64,000 bases of DNA from Paracoccus aurantiacus. Lineage in GTDB: Bacteria; Pseudomonadota; Alphaproteobacteria; Rhodobacterales; Rhodobacteraceae. Below the pieces are notes generated by a model that worked only from the letters and a program-made list of their open reading frames with translations, had not been told where the DNA came from and made no database searches. The position numbers and the translations under genes are program-made. The DNA lies in the NCBI RefSeq assembly GCF_007993065.1, contig NZ_VOPL01000001.1, forward strand, positions 310,001 to 374,000, written 5' to 3'. Below, piece by piece: positions 42,040 to 49,996 of the stretch (positions are counted from its first letter, which is position 1; each line of letters begins with the position of its first letter).

Positions 42040-42870
42040 ATGATGGATCTTTCCGAACCGGACCTTGCCGCGCGCCTGACGATCACAGAACAGGTGGCGC
42101 GCGCGGCTGGCGATCTGGCGCTGGAATATTTCGCCAGTCGCAGCTCGCTGGAGATCGAGACGAAGCGCGCCCTGACCGACATGGTTTCGGTCGCGGATCG
42201 CGAGGTGGAACGCCTGATCCAAGCGCGGCTTCAGTCAGCTTTTCCCGGCGATGCCTTTCTGGGCGAGGAATATGGGCTGAGCGAAGGGGTCACGGGCCTG
42301 ACCTGGGTTGTCGATCCGATTGATGGGACCGCGCCCTTTCTGAACGGCTTGCCCGGATGGTGCGTGTCGATCGGGCTTATGGATGCCACTGGCCCGCTGC
42401 TTGGCGTGATCTACGCACCGGTTTTGGGAGAGGTCTATGCGGGCGCGCGTGGTATGGGCACGACGCTTGACGGAAAGCCGGTGACTGTCACCGACCGGTT
42501 CGATCTGTCGACCGGGTTGCTTGGCACGGGCGCGAATGACCGGGCTTCGCCGGATCGGATGGGCCGGCTTTACGCGGACCTTGCCGAAAATGGCATTGCC
42601 CATGTCCGTTACGGCTCAGGTGCGCTGATGCTGGCATTCGTCGCGGCGGGCAGGCTTGTCGGATATTGCGAGCCGCGCATGGCCCTGTGGGACTGCCTTG
42701 CGGGATATGCGCTGATCGAGGCTGCCGGCGGTCGCGTCGGCGAAATCGGTGCCGAGGCGATGCGTGGCCGGCAATACGGCGTTATCGCTTCTGCCCCCAG
42801 GGATTTTGAAGCGCTTGCCGCGTTGACCGACTTCGCGGCAGCTGACTGGGACCGCGCCCCCGACGCCTGA
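42040..42870 (+). CDS. Inositol monophosphatase family phosphatase
   Basis: 276 residues. Metal- and phosphate-binding motifs are GEEYG, DPIDGTAPF and WDCLAGYALIEAAGG, all standard for the IMPase/FBPase/CysQ superfamily. It is the last gene of the importer operon, five bases after the ATPase. In this setting it could dephosphorylate an imported sugar phosphate in the cytoplasm, which is an inference from context. Inositol phosphate, histidinol phosphate and PAP phosphatases share the fold, so the substrate is open. Confidence 0.88.
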   Translation: MMDLSEPDLAARLTITEQVARAAGDLALEYFASRSSLEIETKRALTDMVSVADREVERLIQARLQSAFPGDAFLGEEYGLSEGVTGLTWVVDPIDGTAPFLNGLPGWCVSIGLMDATGPLLGVIYAPVLGEVYAGARGMGTTLDGKPVTVTDRFDLSTGLLGTGANDRASPDRMGRLYADLAENGIAHVRYGSGALMLAFVAAGRLVGYCEPRMALWDCLAGYALIEAAGGRVGEIGAEAMRGRQYGVIASAPRDFEALAALTDFAAADWDRAPDA

Positions 42871-42894
42871 TCTGATCACACAGATGCATCGAAG

Positions 42895-43674
42895 TCAGTC
42901 AATGCGGCGCACCGAAATCTTCTGCGAAACCAGGGTCGCCATCTGGACCGAGGACAGGAAGGCGACGTCGGTTGCGTCACGGCCCACGGCAATGATGGCC
43001 ATGTCATCGGCATGTGCCATGCCCGTAGCGTCAACCAGATGCCACGCGCCGTCCAGATAGACTTCGGCCACGGCATGAAAATCCGGCGGGTCGACATCGG
43101 GCGCATAGACGCTTGCCATGCGTGCGGGGATATTCGCCGCCCGGCACAGCGAGATCAGCAGATGCGCATAATCGCGGCACACCCCACGTCGTTCCAGAAA
43201 CGTGTCGACGGCCGTGGTTTCCGGCCCCGACACACCCGACACATAATCGAGATTGTCTTCGACCCAGTCGCGCATTGCCTTGACCCGCGCGCCGCCGGAC
43301 AGATCGCCGAAGGCCTTGTTGACAAAATGGCCAAAGCGTTCGGACGGACAGTAGCGCGAGGGAAGGGTATATCGCAGCGCATCGCCCGGCAGGCGCTCGA
43401 ACGGGGTCGCGTTCAGCAGGGCGAGATCGGTGCGCTGGCGCTCGACCAGGACGGTTGCGGTATATTTGCAGAAAAGATGTTCGCGCGGACGGATAATCAT
43501 GCGCTCGCCGATGCCCTCGTCGCCCGGCACGCGCGCGAAGCTTTCCAGATCGCCAAGGTCGATATGCGCGTTCAGGATCGTCTGGCCAAGCGCACCTGCG
43601 GTTTCGACCGACAGGACGGCGGGACCGGGTTCTTCCAGATCGTATTCAAGCGTCGTTTCCACGGAAAGTTTCAT
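42895..43674 (-). CDS. Transglutaminase-like cysteine protease family protein
   Basis: 259 residues from the ATG at 43674 (MKLSVETTLEYDL), chosen because sequence before it has no family resemblance. An N-terminal beta domain (about 1-120) precedes a transglutaminase-like core. The triad is complete: Cys in RRGVCRDYAHL, His in DFHAVAEVYL and Asp in WHLVDATG. Bacterial members act as peptidases or amide-bond enzymes; substrates are mostly unknown. It is convergent with the IMPase gene. Confidence 0.85.
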   Translation of the reverse strand: MKLSVETTLEYDLEEPGPAVLSVETAGALGQTILNAHIDLGDLESFARVPGDEGIGERMIIRPREHLFCKYTATVLVERQRTDLALLNATPFERLPGDALRYTLPSRYCPSERFGHFVNKAFGDLSGGARVKAMRDWVEDNLDYVSGVSGPETTAVDTFLERRGVCRDYAHLLISLCRAANIPARMASVYAPDVDPPDFHAVAEVYLDGAWHLVDATGMAHADDMAIIAVGRDATDVAFLSSVQMATLVSQKISVRRID

Positions 43675-43790
43675 TGACCGATTCATCCTTTTTGCAGCGG
43701 CGCGTTCTTCGCATTCGTGTATCCGGGTTTCCAGCGCCAAATCTCATTTGCCGGATTCGGGCGGCCCAACGCGGCGTCTGATGCTGCTTC

Positions 43791-45314
43791 TTAAGCGTGC
43801 TGGGTGGCGCGCTCGACCGGCAGCAGCGCGCAATCGGTTTCCGCGACGCCCTGAACCTTCATGCGACGGCGCAGCCGAAGCGAGATGGCGTCGATTGTCG
43901 CGCTTAACAGCGCGATCACGGCAAGCAGTATCACGGCACGGTCAACGCGCAGCTCGGCAAGGGCGCTGTCGATGAAGAAACCCAGTGTTGCGATCCCGAG
44001 GATGCCCATGACCGCACTTTCGCGCAGGATGATCTCCCACCGATACAGGCACAATGCCAGAAAGCGGCCGAAAAGGCGGGGCGCAAGCTCCCAGGCCCAA
44101 AGGCTCAGGCCTCGCGGCGCGTCGGGGCGCATTTCCGGAAGGATCGCATCTGCCTCGCGGCCAAGCAGGTGCCCGATGATCGCGCCGTTATGCAGGCCAA
44201 GCGCAAGGATCGCGGGCAACAGCGAAGGACCGAAGATCTGCAGGAACAGATAGGCCAGCATGTATTCGGGCAGGCTGCGCAGTGTCACCAACAGCAAATG
44301 TCCCAGAAGCCGGCCGATCTGTCCGCTGACCGCCGCAACGCCAAGGCCGAAGCCGAAGAATGCCACCAAACCGGTCAGCACAAGCGCGACCTGCGTGGCG
44401 ACGACGGTGTTCCAGATGCCGGGCAAGATCTGGGCCAGCGTCATCTCTCGGAGCCAATCGAACAGGCCGGTCAGCCCCTGGCCGTCACGAAGTGGTGCCG
44501 GGATGATGTCTTCGCTGAGAAAACGCCAGAGCGCGCCGGTCCCCATCGGTGGCGCATTCACCGTTGCCAGAAGCGAAAAGGCGGCGATGATCCAGAACGG
44601 CGCGAGCCGGGGGCGCATCCACAGCCGGATCGTCGCGATCAGCAGGATGTAACAGATCAGGATCGCGGAGGCCGCGCCGTAATCCCCTTTCCGGAAAAAG
44701 CTGTCGAGCTGGAAGCCAAGGGTCGGCAACCCGATGAAGCCGATCACGGCGCTTGCCCGCATGCCGCATTCCAGCCGGTAAAGCGTGTAAGCCAGCATCG
44801 GGGCGCGGATCATCGGCAGGCTTGCCCAGACAAAGCGTGAAACGGCGTCGGTTCGCGGGGGAAGGGCGTTGCGGGGCCGGGGGTCGGCTTCTTCGATCTG
44901 TTCGGCAAAGACCTTGGCAAAGATGCCCGCATAGGGCAGGGCGAGCGCAAGAACCCCTGCCGGCGCGCCAATGCCTATCGCCTGTATCAGCAGCAGCGCC
45001 CAGAAAATTTCGTGAATGGAACGCAGCGCGATGCACAGCGCGCGTACGGGCCGACGATCATACAACGGCGCCATCAGAAGCCCCGCCGCCGCGCCGATCG
45101 AGACACCCGCAACTGCGAATGCGACGGTCAGGGCCAGGGCATGGGCCAGCGTCTCGACGGCGGAAAAATCCGGGCGCGCAAATCCCGCCAGCATGCGGCC
45201 AAGCAGTGGCCAGGGATCGTGGCCCGCGATGCCCAGATCGGCGAATGGCAGCATCAGCCCCGCGATCGCCACGAAGATCACGACGACCGCATATGGCGAC
45301 AGCCGGTCACGCAT
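43791..45314 (-). CDS. PhnE-like fused ABC permease
   Basis: 507 residues with two permease domains in tandem, each of about six helices. Typical PhnE segments appear in both: SIHEIFWALLLIQAIG with ASAVIGFIGLPTLGF, and TLRSLPEYMLAYLFLQIFG with ESAVMGILGIATLGFF. Ordinary PhnE has one domain and forms a dimer, so this is a tandem fusion. It overlaps the ATPase gene by 8 bases. With the binding protein it forms an importer for a small oxyanion such as a phosphonate, phosphite or selenate. Confidence 0.88.
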   Translation of the reverse strand: MRDRLSPYAVVVIFVAIAGLMLPFADLGIAGHDPWPLLGRMLAGFARPDFSAVETLAHALALTVAFAVAGVSIGAAAGLLMAPLYDRRPVRALCIALRSIHEIFWALLLIQAIGIGAPAGVLALALPYAGIFAKVFAEQIEEADPRPRNALPPRTDAVSRFVWASLPMIRAPMLAYTLYRLECGMRASAVIGFIGLPTLGFQLDSFFRKGDYGAASAILICYILLIATIRLWMRPRLAPFWIIAAFSLLATVNAPPMGTGALWRFLSEDIIPAPLRDGQGLTGLFDWLREMTLAQILPGIWNTVVATQVALVLTGLVAFFGFGLGVAAVSGQIGRLLGHLLLVTLRSLPEYMLAYLFLQIFGPSLLPAILALGLHNGAIIGHLLGREADAILPEMRPDAPRGLSLWAWELAPRLFGRFLALCLYRWEIILRESAVMGILGIATLGFFIDSALAELRVDRAVILLAVIALLSATIDAISLRLRRRMKVQGVAETDCALLPVERATQHA

Positions 45315-45966
45315 AAAGCGCTTCGATCTGTGCGTCGCTGACCTTCTTCGTTTCGGCGTCGAAGCGGACGCGACCGTCCTTGAGACCGATTATCCGGGTC
45401 GCGTAGAGGCGGGCGAGGTCGATGTCATGCAGTGCGATCAGCGCCGTCGGAAAGCGGGCAGCGATCATCGACATGATGTCGCGCGACTGGACCGCATCCA
45501 CAGCCGATACAGGCTCGTCTGCGACGATGACTTCGCCGCCGCGATAAAGCGCACGGCCAAGCGCGGTGCGCTGACGCTGCCCGCCCGACAGTGCCTCGAC
45601 CGGGCGGGTAGCAAATTCGGACAGTCCCAGCGGCAAAAGGATCGCGTCGATGCCGTCACGCACATGCTGCGGCAAATGGATCAGGCGACCCAGGTTGATG
45701 ATCCCGGAATGATCGTCCAGCCGGCCCATATAGACATTGCGGCGCACGGAAAGCTGCGGCACCAGCCCATGATCCTGCGGAACAAGCGCCACGCGCGTTC
45801 GGGCCTTGGTCATCTGACGATAGATCGCGGCCAGAAGCGTCGATTTTCCCGCCCCGGACGGCCCCAGCAGCACCACGCGCTCGCCGTCGTTCAGCGTGAA
45901 ATCGACCCCGCTGAGAACCGGTTTCGCGCCATAGCCGAGCGTCGCGCCGTCGAGCCGTGCCTTCAT
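45307..45966 (-). CDS. PhnC-like ABC transporter ATPase
   Basis: 219 residues. Walker A is GPSGAGKST, the Q-loop is VPQDHGLVPQLSVRRNVYMG, the signature is LSGGQRQRTALGRAL and Walker B is VIVADEPVSAVD. The Q-loop region is typical of phosphonate-type ATPases. It overlaps the binding protein gene by 4 bases and the permease by 8, so the three are one operon in the order binding protein, ATPase, permease. Confidence 0.9.
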   Translation of the reverse strand: MKARLDGATLGYGAKPVLSGVDFTLNDGERVVLLGPSGAGKSTLLAAIYRQMTKARTRVALVPQDHGLVPQLSVRRNVYMGRLDDHSGIINLGRLIHLPQHVRDGIDAILLPLGLSEFATRPVEALSGGQRQRTALGRALYRGGEVIVADEPVSAVDAVQSRDIMSMIAARFPTALIALHDIDLARLYATRIIGLKDGRVRFDAETKKVSDAQIEALYA

Positions 45967-46820
45967 TCCAAAAGGTCCAGCTCCTCGCCCACGGTCTGGA
46001 TCGGCGCGTAATCCTCGTTCGCTGCGGCAATGAAGCCAGAGCGCGGGAAGCTTGCCAGCAGATCGGGGTCTGTCATCCCGATAAGCGCTTGCTGGACGCG
46101 GTCCGAAAAACCCTCGCCAAAGCGATCATCGACATCGCCGCGGATCGTCCAGTTGTAATCGGGATAAGGCGGCGTCTTCCAGATGATCTTCGCGGTTTCG
46201 ATCTCTGGCAGGCCGTCGGTGACCGCCTTGTCATAGACCGAGAAATTCAGCGCGCCCACGTCATAGGCCCCGGTCGATACCAGCCGCAGCGTCTGGCTGT
46301 GATCGCCCGAAAAGCCGACGCGGCTGAAAAAGTCTTCCGGCGCATCGCCTGTCTCCTCGCGGATATAGAATTCCGGCATTAACCGGCCCGAGGTCGAGGT
46401 CTTGGCCCCGAAGGTGAAGCTGAGCCCGCGCATGTCCATCGGGAATTCTTCCGATGCGCTCAGCCCGGTTTCGGTATTCGCAATGAAATAGCTGACGAAC
46501 TGCTTGTCCTCGACGCCCTGCGCGATGGCCTTCGCGCCAGGTGTGACCATCCGCGCCTGCACGCCGGTCAACCCGCCAAACCAGGCCAGCTGGATCTGGT
46601 CGTTGCGAAATGCCGTTACCGAAGCCGCGTAGCTTTTGACCGGCACGAAGGCCACGTCCACGCCAAGCTCGCCCGCCAGATAATCCGCGACCTTGTCGAA
46701 ACGCTCCTTCAGCGCGGTGTCATCCTCGTCGGGAATTGCCGAGAAATAGAAGGTCTCCGCCCCGGCGGCCGACAGGCCCGCAATCATGAGGGCGGCAGAA
46801 AGGGCAAGGTGCTTTATCAT
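45963..46820 (-). CDS. PhnD-family binding protein, 'putative selenate ABC transporter' type
   Basis: 285 residues from the ATG at 46820; it begins with a Sec signal peptide (LALSAALMIAGLSAAGA). Segments FYFSAIPDEDDTALKERF, QLAWFGGLTGVQARM, SGRLMPEFYIRE and YDVGALNFSVYDK match what I remember of the family named 'putative selenate ABC transporter substrate-binding protein', a branch of PhnD. That name rests on gene neighbourhoods, not binding data. No phn catabolic gene and no selenophosphate synthetase gene is nearby, so the ligand is uncertain. Confidence 0.86.
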   Translation of the reverse strand: MIKHLALSAALMIAGLSAAGAETFYFSAIPDEDDTALKERFDKVADYLAGELGVDVAFVPVKSYAASVTAFRNDQIQLAWFGGLTGVQARMVTPGAKAIAQGVEDKQFVSYFIANTETGLSASEEFPMDMRGLSFTFGAKTSTSGRLMPEFYIREETGDAPEDFFSRVGFSGDHSQTLRLVSTGAYDVGALNFSVYDKAVTDGLPEIETAKIIWKTPPYPDYNWTIRGDVDDRFGEGFSDRVQQALIGMTDPDLLASFPRSGFIAAANEDYAPIQTVGEELDLLE

Positions 46821-46959
46821 GTCAGTTCCATTCCCGAGAGGCATCTGCGGCGCGGCAGGCTCCGCTGCCCGACCCGATTCTTTGATGTAAAGGTTGTTCG
46901 GGGCATATCTGAACGAAGAATGCGGCAAGCGGCAACCCTGCAACGGCTGCCACTCGACG

Positions 46960-47658
46960 CTAAATCCGCCGCATTTCTGCCAGCGCGATGATTGGCCCGG
47001 TCGCCACGCCGCCCGGCGCGCCGCCGGCAGGCTCGTCGGTGATCGCAAGGGTCGCGTTTGCCACACGGGTCCGCAGATCCTCTGGCAGCGGCATCGCGGC
47101 TTGCCCCTCATGCGGCATGACGCCAAGCGAGATCGGCGCGTTGTCACCCTCGATCAGCCACAATTCGAAATCGCGACCCTCGCCGGGAGGGGTGCCGGCG
47201 ACCGAGACCCTCATCTCGCCGTCGCTTTCATCGTAAAGCGCTGTCAATCGAACCGAACTGTCTTCCGACACCATGTCAGAGACCCAAAGCCGGCGCTCAT
47301 CCGGCGCGCGCTGAATGCCAGCCCACATGACCAGGATCAGTGCCGCGGTCGCCAGGGCGCTGCCGATCGCGAGCCAGCGCCACAGCCGCAGCGCGCCGTT
47401 CGGCGCGGCCGAACCCATGCCGGGCTGAATTCGCCTTTCAATCCCGTCCCAGACCCGTTCCGGCGGGCTGACAGGGCGCACTTCTTCGGCGATCGGGTCG
47501 AAATGAGTTTCCCATCTGGCAACCTCGGCAAGCAGCGCGGGTTCGCTCAGCAGGCGGCGGCGGAATGTTTCTCGCTCGGGTTGCGGCAATGTGCCAAGCA
47601 CGTATTCGCCAGCCGTGGCAATGTCTCGCGGATCAAGGGCGGGGGTGTCGTCGGTCAT
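46960..47658 (-). CDS. RskA-type transmembrane anti-sigma factor
   Basis: 232 residues from the ATG at 47658, which overlaps the sigma factor stop (ATGA). The cytoplasmic N-terminus (AGEYVLGTLPQPERETFRR) is the sigma-binding anti-sigma domain. One membrane helix lies at about residues 95-115 (WLAIGSALATAALILVMWAG). The C-terminal periplasmic RskA domain has FELWLIEGDNAPISLGV. Such proteins hold the ECF sigma factor at the membrane until cut by proteases including RseP, which is encoded at 13.9 kb. Confidence 0.9.
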   Translation of the reverse strand: MTDDTPALDPRDIATAGEYVLGTLPQPERETFRRRLLSEPALLAEVARWETHFDPIAEEVRPVSPPERVWDGIERRIQPGMGSAAPNGALRLWRWLAIGSALATAALILVMWAGIQRAPDERRLWVSDMVSEDSSVRLTALYDESDGEMRVSVAGTPPGEGRDFELWLIEGDNAPISLGVMPHEGQAAMPLPEDLRTRVANATLAITDEPAGGAPGGVATGPIIALAEMRRI

Positions 47659-48200
47659 CTTGTCAGACACTCCCTCAATCGGATGAGACTGCGCCGGAGC
47701 CAGCTACGCATTGTGTTCAGCGGCACCGAAAAACGCTCTGCCAGTTCGAGGTAGCTTTCGCCTTCGACATAGGCCAGACGCACCGCCTGCGCCCGGTCGG
47801 GGTCAAGCTCGGCCAGACATGCCTCGATCCGCCGCCCCTCTGACCGCCGGATAGCGTCCGCTTCCGGCCCCGGCGCGGCATCGGCAAGATTGTCCACGGC
47901 GTCAAGGTCGCCGCCACCGGGCTTGCGGCGGCGCAGCGTGTCTATGGCGAGATTGCGCGTCACCGCATTCATCCACGCGTGCGGGCTGGCCACCTGCGGG
48001 GCATAGCGGTCGGCGTTGTGCCAGAGTTTGACGAACACCTCCTGCAAGGTATCTTCGGCTTCCTGTTCATCCTTCAGAATACGAAGGCAGATCGCGAAAA
48101 GTTTCGGTGAAGCAACCTGATAAAGCTGCCGGAATGCCGCACGATCCCGCATGGCAACGCGTGCCAGCAGGTCCTGAAGCTCTGCCGGGTCAGGCGTCAT
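47655..48200 (-). CDS. ECF sigma factor, SigK-like
   Basis: 181 residues from the ATG at 48200; the longer open frame upstream has no sigma-like sequence. Region 2 is seen in FRQLYQVASPKLFAICLRIL, then EDTLQEVFVKLW; region 4 in AYVEGESYLELAERFSVPLNTMRSWLRRSL. It is coupled to the anti-sigma gene and divergent from the fasciclin gene, its most likely target. The genes it controls elsewhere are unknown. Confidence 0.92.
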   Translation of the reverse strand: MTPDPAELQDLLARVAMRDRAAFRQLYQVASPKLFAICLRILKDEQEAEDTLQEVFVKLWHNADRYAPQVASPHAWMNAVTRNLAIDTLRRRKPGGGDLDAVDNLADAAPGPEADAIRRSEGRRIEACLAELDPDRAQAVRLAYVEGESYLELAERFSVPLNTMRSWLRRSLIRLRECLTR

Positions 48201-48340
48201 GGGATGCTCCGCTTCATCGGGGAAAGCATGCAACAGCGACGCGCCTGCTGCAAGACGCCGTGCTCCTTCACGAAACCGTGATAGGCGCAACAAATCCGGT
48301 CGCGGCCCCGTCTCATGACCACATACCAAAGGAGGATGGA

Positions 48341-48850
48341 ATGAAGGTTATGAAATTTGCGATGACCACTGTCTTTGCGTTTGCCGCTTCTGCGGCGCTT
48401 GCGCAGGACATGCCGGCAACTGTCGCCGATATTGTGATGGAATCTCCGGACCACACGACACTCGAACAGGCAGTCGTTGCCGCCGATATGGGCGAGGCGC
48501 TGATGGGCGAGGGGCCGTTCACCGTCTTTGCACCGACCGATGCAGCCTTTGCCGCATTGCCAGAGGGCGCGCTGGAAGAGGCGTTGATGCCCGAAAACCG
48601 CGACAAGCTGGTCCAGATCCTGGGGTGTCACGTCGTCGAGGCACGCGCGCTTGCCGCCGACGTCGCCCAGATGATCGCCGATGACGGTGGAACCCATCCC
48701 GTCACGACGATGGGCAATTGCGAGCTTAACCTGACGCTCGACGGCGACATGGTGAAAATCAATGATGTCGTGACCGTCACCGCGGCGGATATGGAAGCCG
48801 GAAACGGTGTCGTTCATGTCGTGGACGGCGTGCTGCTGCCCGCTATGTGA
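48341..48850 (+). CDS. Secreted fasciclin-domain protein
   Basis: 169 residues from the ATG at 48341, with a strong ribosome site AAAGGAGG nine bases upstream. A Sec signal peptide ends near residue 22 (AASAALAQD). One FAS1 domain fills the rest (FTVFAPTDAAFAALP, VVHVVDGVLLP). Fasciclin domains mediate adhesion or protein contact outside the cytoplasm. Two Cys residues (LGCHVV and GNCELN) could pair. It is divergent from the sigma/anti-sigma pair, as in actinobacterial SigK loci. Confidence 0.9.
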   Translation: MKVMKFAMTTVFAFAASAALAQDMPATVADIVMESPDHTTLEQAVVAADMGEALMGEGPFTVFAPTDAAFAALPEGALEEALMPENRDKLVQILGCHVVEARALAADVAQMIADDGGTHPVTTMGNCELNLTLDGDMVKINDVVTVTAADMEAGNGVVHVVDGVLLPAM

Positions 48851-48869
48851 CCCCGGGCGCAACATGTCC

Positions 48870-48898
48870 GGCCGGGCGCAGCCTGACTGCGCCCGGCC
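48870..48898. terminator. Strong stem-loop between fasciclin and LysR genes
   Basis: A perfect 12-bp stem GGCCGGGCGCAG / CTGCGCCCGGCC with a 5-base loop, between two convergent genes. There is no T-tract, so it may work as a barrier or with Rho. Confidence 0.6.
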
Positions 48899-48928
48899 TC
48901 ATGATCAAGGCGGCTGCGTGTCTGACTT

Positions 48929-49837
48929 TCAGTCGTGTGCAGCACCCTCCGCCCAATCGCGAATGGCCTGCACGAACAGCCTGAACGCCGTCGGCTGATG
49001 CCGGTTTGCCGGGTAATACAGACATGCTCCTGAAAACACGTGTCCCCATTCCGGCAGGACACGGATAAGCCTGCCATCGGCCAGATGGTCAGCGGCCAGC
49101 ATTTCGGGAAGCCATGCGATCGCAATGCCGCCGAGCGCTGCTTCAAGGATGAGATTGGTATTGCCCAGCGTCATCGGGCCCGAAACGTCGATTGAAGTCG
49201 TCACGCCATCACGCTGCAGTTCCCATGGGAAAAGCGCACCGCTGGCGAAGCGGTAACGGATGCAGCGATGGTTTAGAAGATCCTGCGGCGTGCTGATGTC
49301 GGGGGATCGTGCCAGATAGGCCGGGGCGGCGACTGCGATGAACCGCCAGTCAGGGCCGAATGGCACGATCTCCATGTCCCTCGGCACGTCCTCGCGGATG
49401 CGGATGCCTGCGTCGAAGCCGTCGGCCACGACATCCACCAGCCGCGTGTCGACAACGATTTCAACATGGATATCGGGATACTTCTTCAAGAACCCCGGCA
49501 AGACGTTCTGGATTATGGGCTTGGCGCCAATTTCCGCCGCGCTGATGCGGATTGAGCCGGTCGGCCGATCCAGCCCGGCCGCCACCTCGTTCACGGCATT
49601 CTCAAGATCCGCAATCGAGGGGCGGACGCGCCGCAAAAGCTGCTCGCCCGCATCGGTCAGGGCGACAGAACGAGTTGTCCGGTTGAACAGGCGCACATCA
49701 AGCTTTGCCTCCAGATTGCGGATCGTGTGGCTGATCGCCGAGGGCGACACGCCAAGCACGCGCGCAGCTTCGCGAAAGCTGCGATGATCTGCGACCATGG
49801 CAAAGGTGTTCAGTTCCGCAAGATCTACTTGAGCCAT
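48929..49837 (-). CDS. LysR family regulator
   Basis: 302 residues. The N-terminal winged helix (FREAARVLGVSPSAISHTIRNLEAKLDVRLFNR, shown by its core GVSPSAISHTIRNLE) is classical, followed by an effector domain (IRISAAEIGAKP, GIRIREDVPRDMEIV). It belongs to the group that recognises small aromatic or aldehyde-like effectors, but the ligand cannot be named. It is divergent from the Tat-exported hydrolase, the expected target. Confidence 0.92.
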   Translation of the reverse strand: MAQVDLAELNTFAMVADHRSFREAARVLGVSPSAISHTIRNLEAKLDVRLFNRTTRSVALTDAGEQLLRRVRPSIADLENAVNEVAAGLDRPTGSIRISAAEIGAKPIIQNVLPGFLKKYPDIHVEIVVDTRLVDVVADGFDAGIRIREDVPRDMEIVPFGPDWRFIAVAAPAYLARSPDISTPQDLLNHRCIRYRFASGALFPWELQRDGVTTSIDVSGPMTLGNTNLILEAALGGIAIAWLPEMLAADHLADGRLIRVLPEWGHVFSGACLYYPANRHQPTAFRLFVQAIRDWAEGAAHD

Positions 49838-49870
49838 ATTGTTGAGAACTTTTGAACAGGTTTGTGAAAT

Positions 49871-49893
49871 ATATCCATCATTGATGAGGATAT
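49871..49893. promoter_or_regulatory. Candidate LysR operator
   Basis: A 23-base AT-rich near-palindrome: ATATCC and GGATAT at the ends with TCAT/ATGA inside. It lies 34 bases from the LysR start and 104 bases before the hydrolase start. Its position in the divergent gap fits a LysR recognition site. Confidence 0.5.
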
Positions 49894-49996
49894 TGCATCA
49901 TTATAGAAGATTCGCGAGCCAAGCCAGAGATTCCTTCAGCACCGCGCTGCTTTCCTGGCAACCCGCACAGGCACCCGATGCTCGCCTGAGGTTCTT

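Noticed and set aside
48201..48340. An ECF-type promoter before the fasciclin gene
   Set aside because: Several GAAAC- or TGATAG-like words are present, but none has a -10 partner at a convincing distance.
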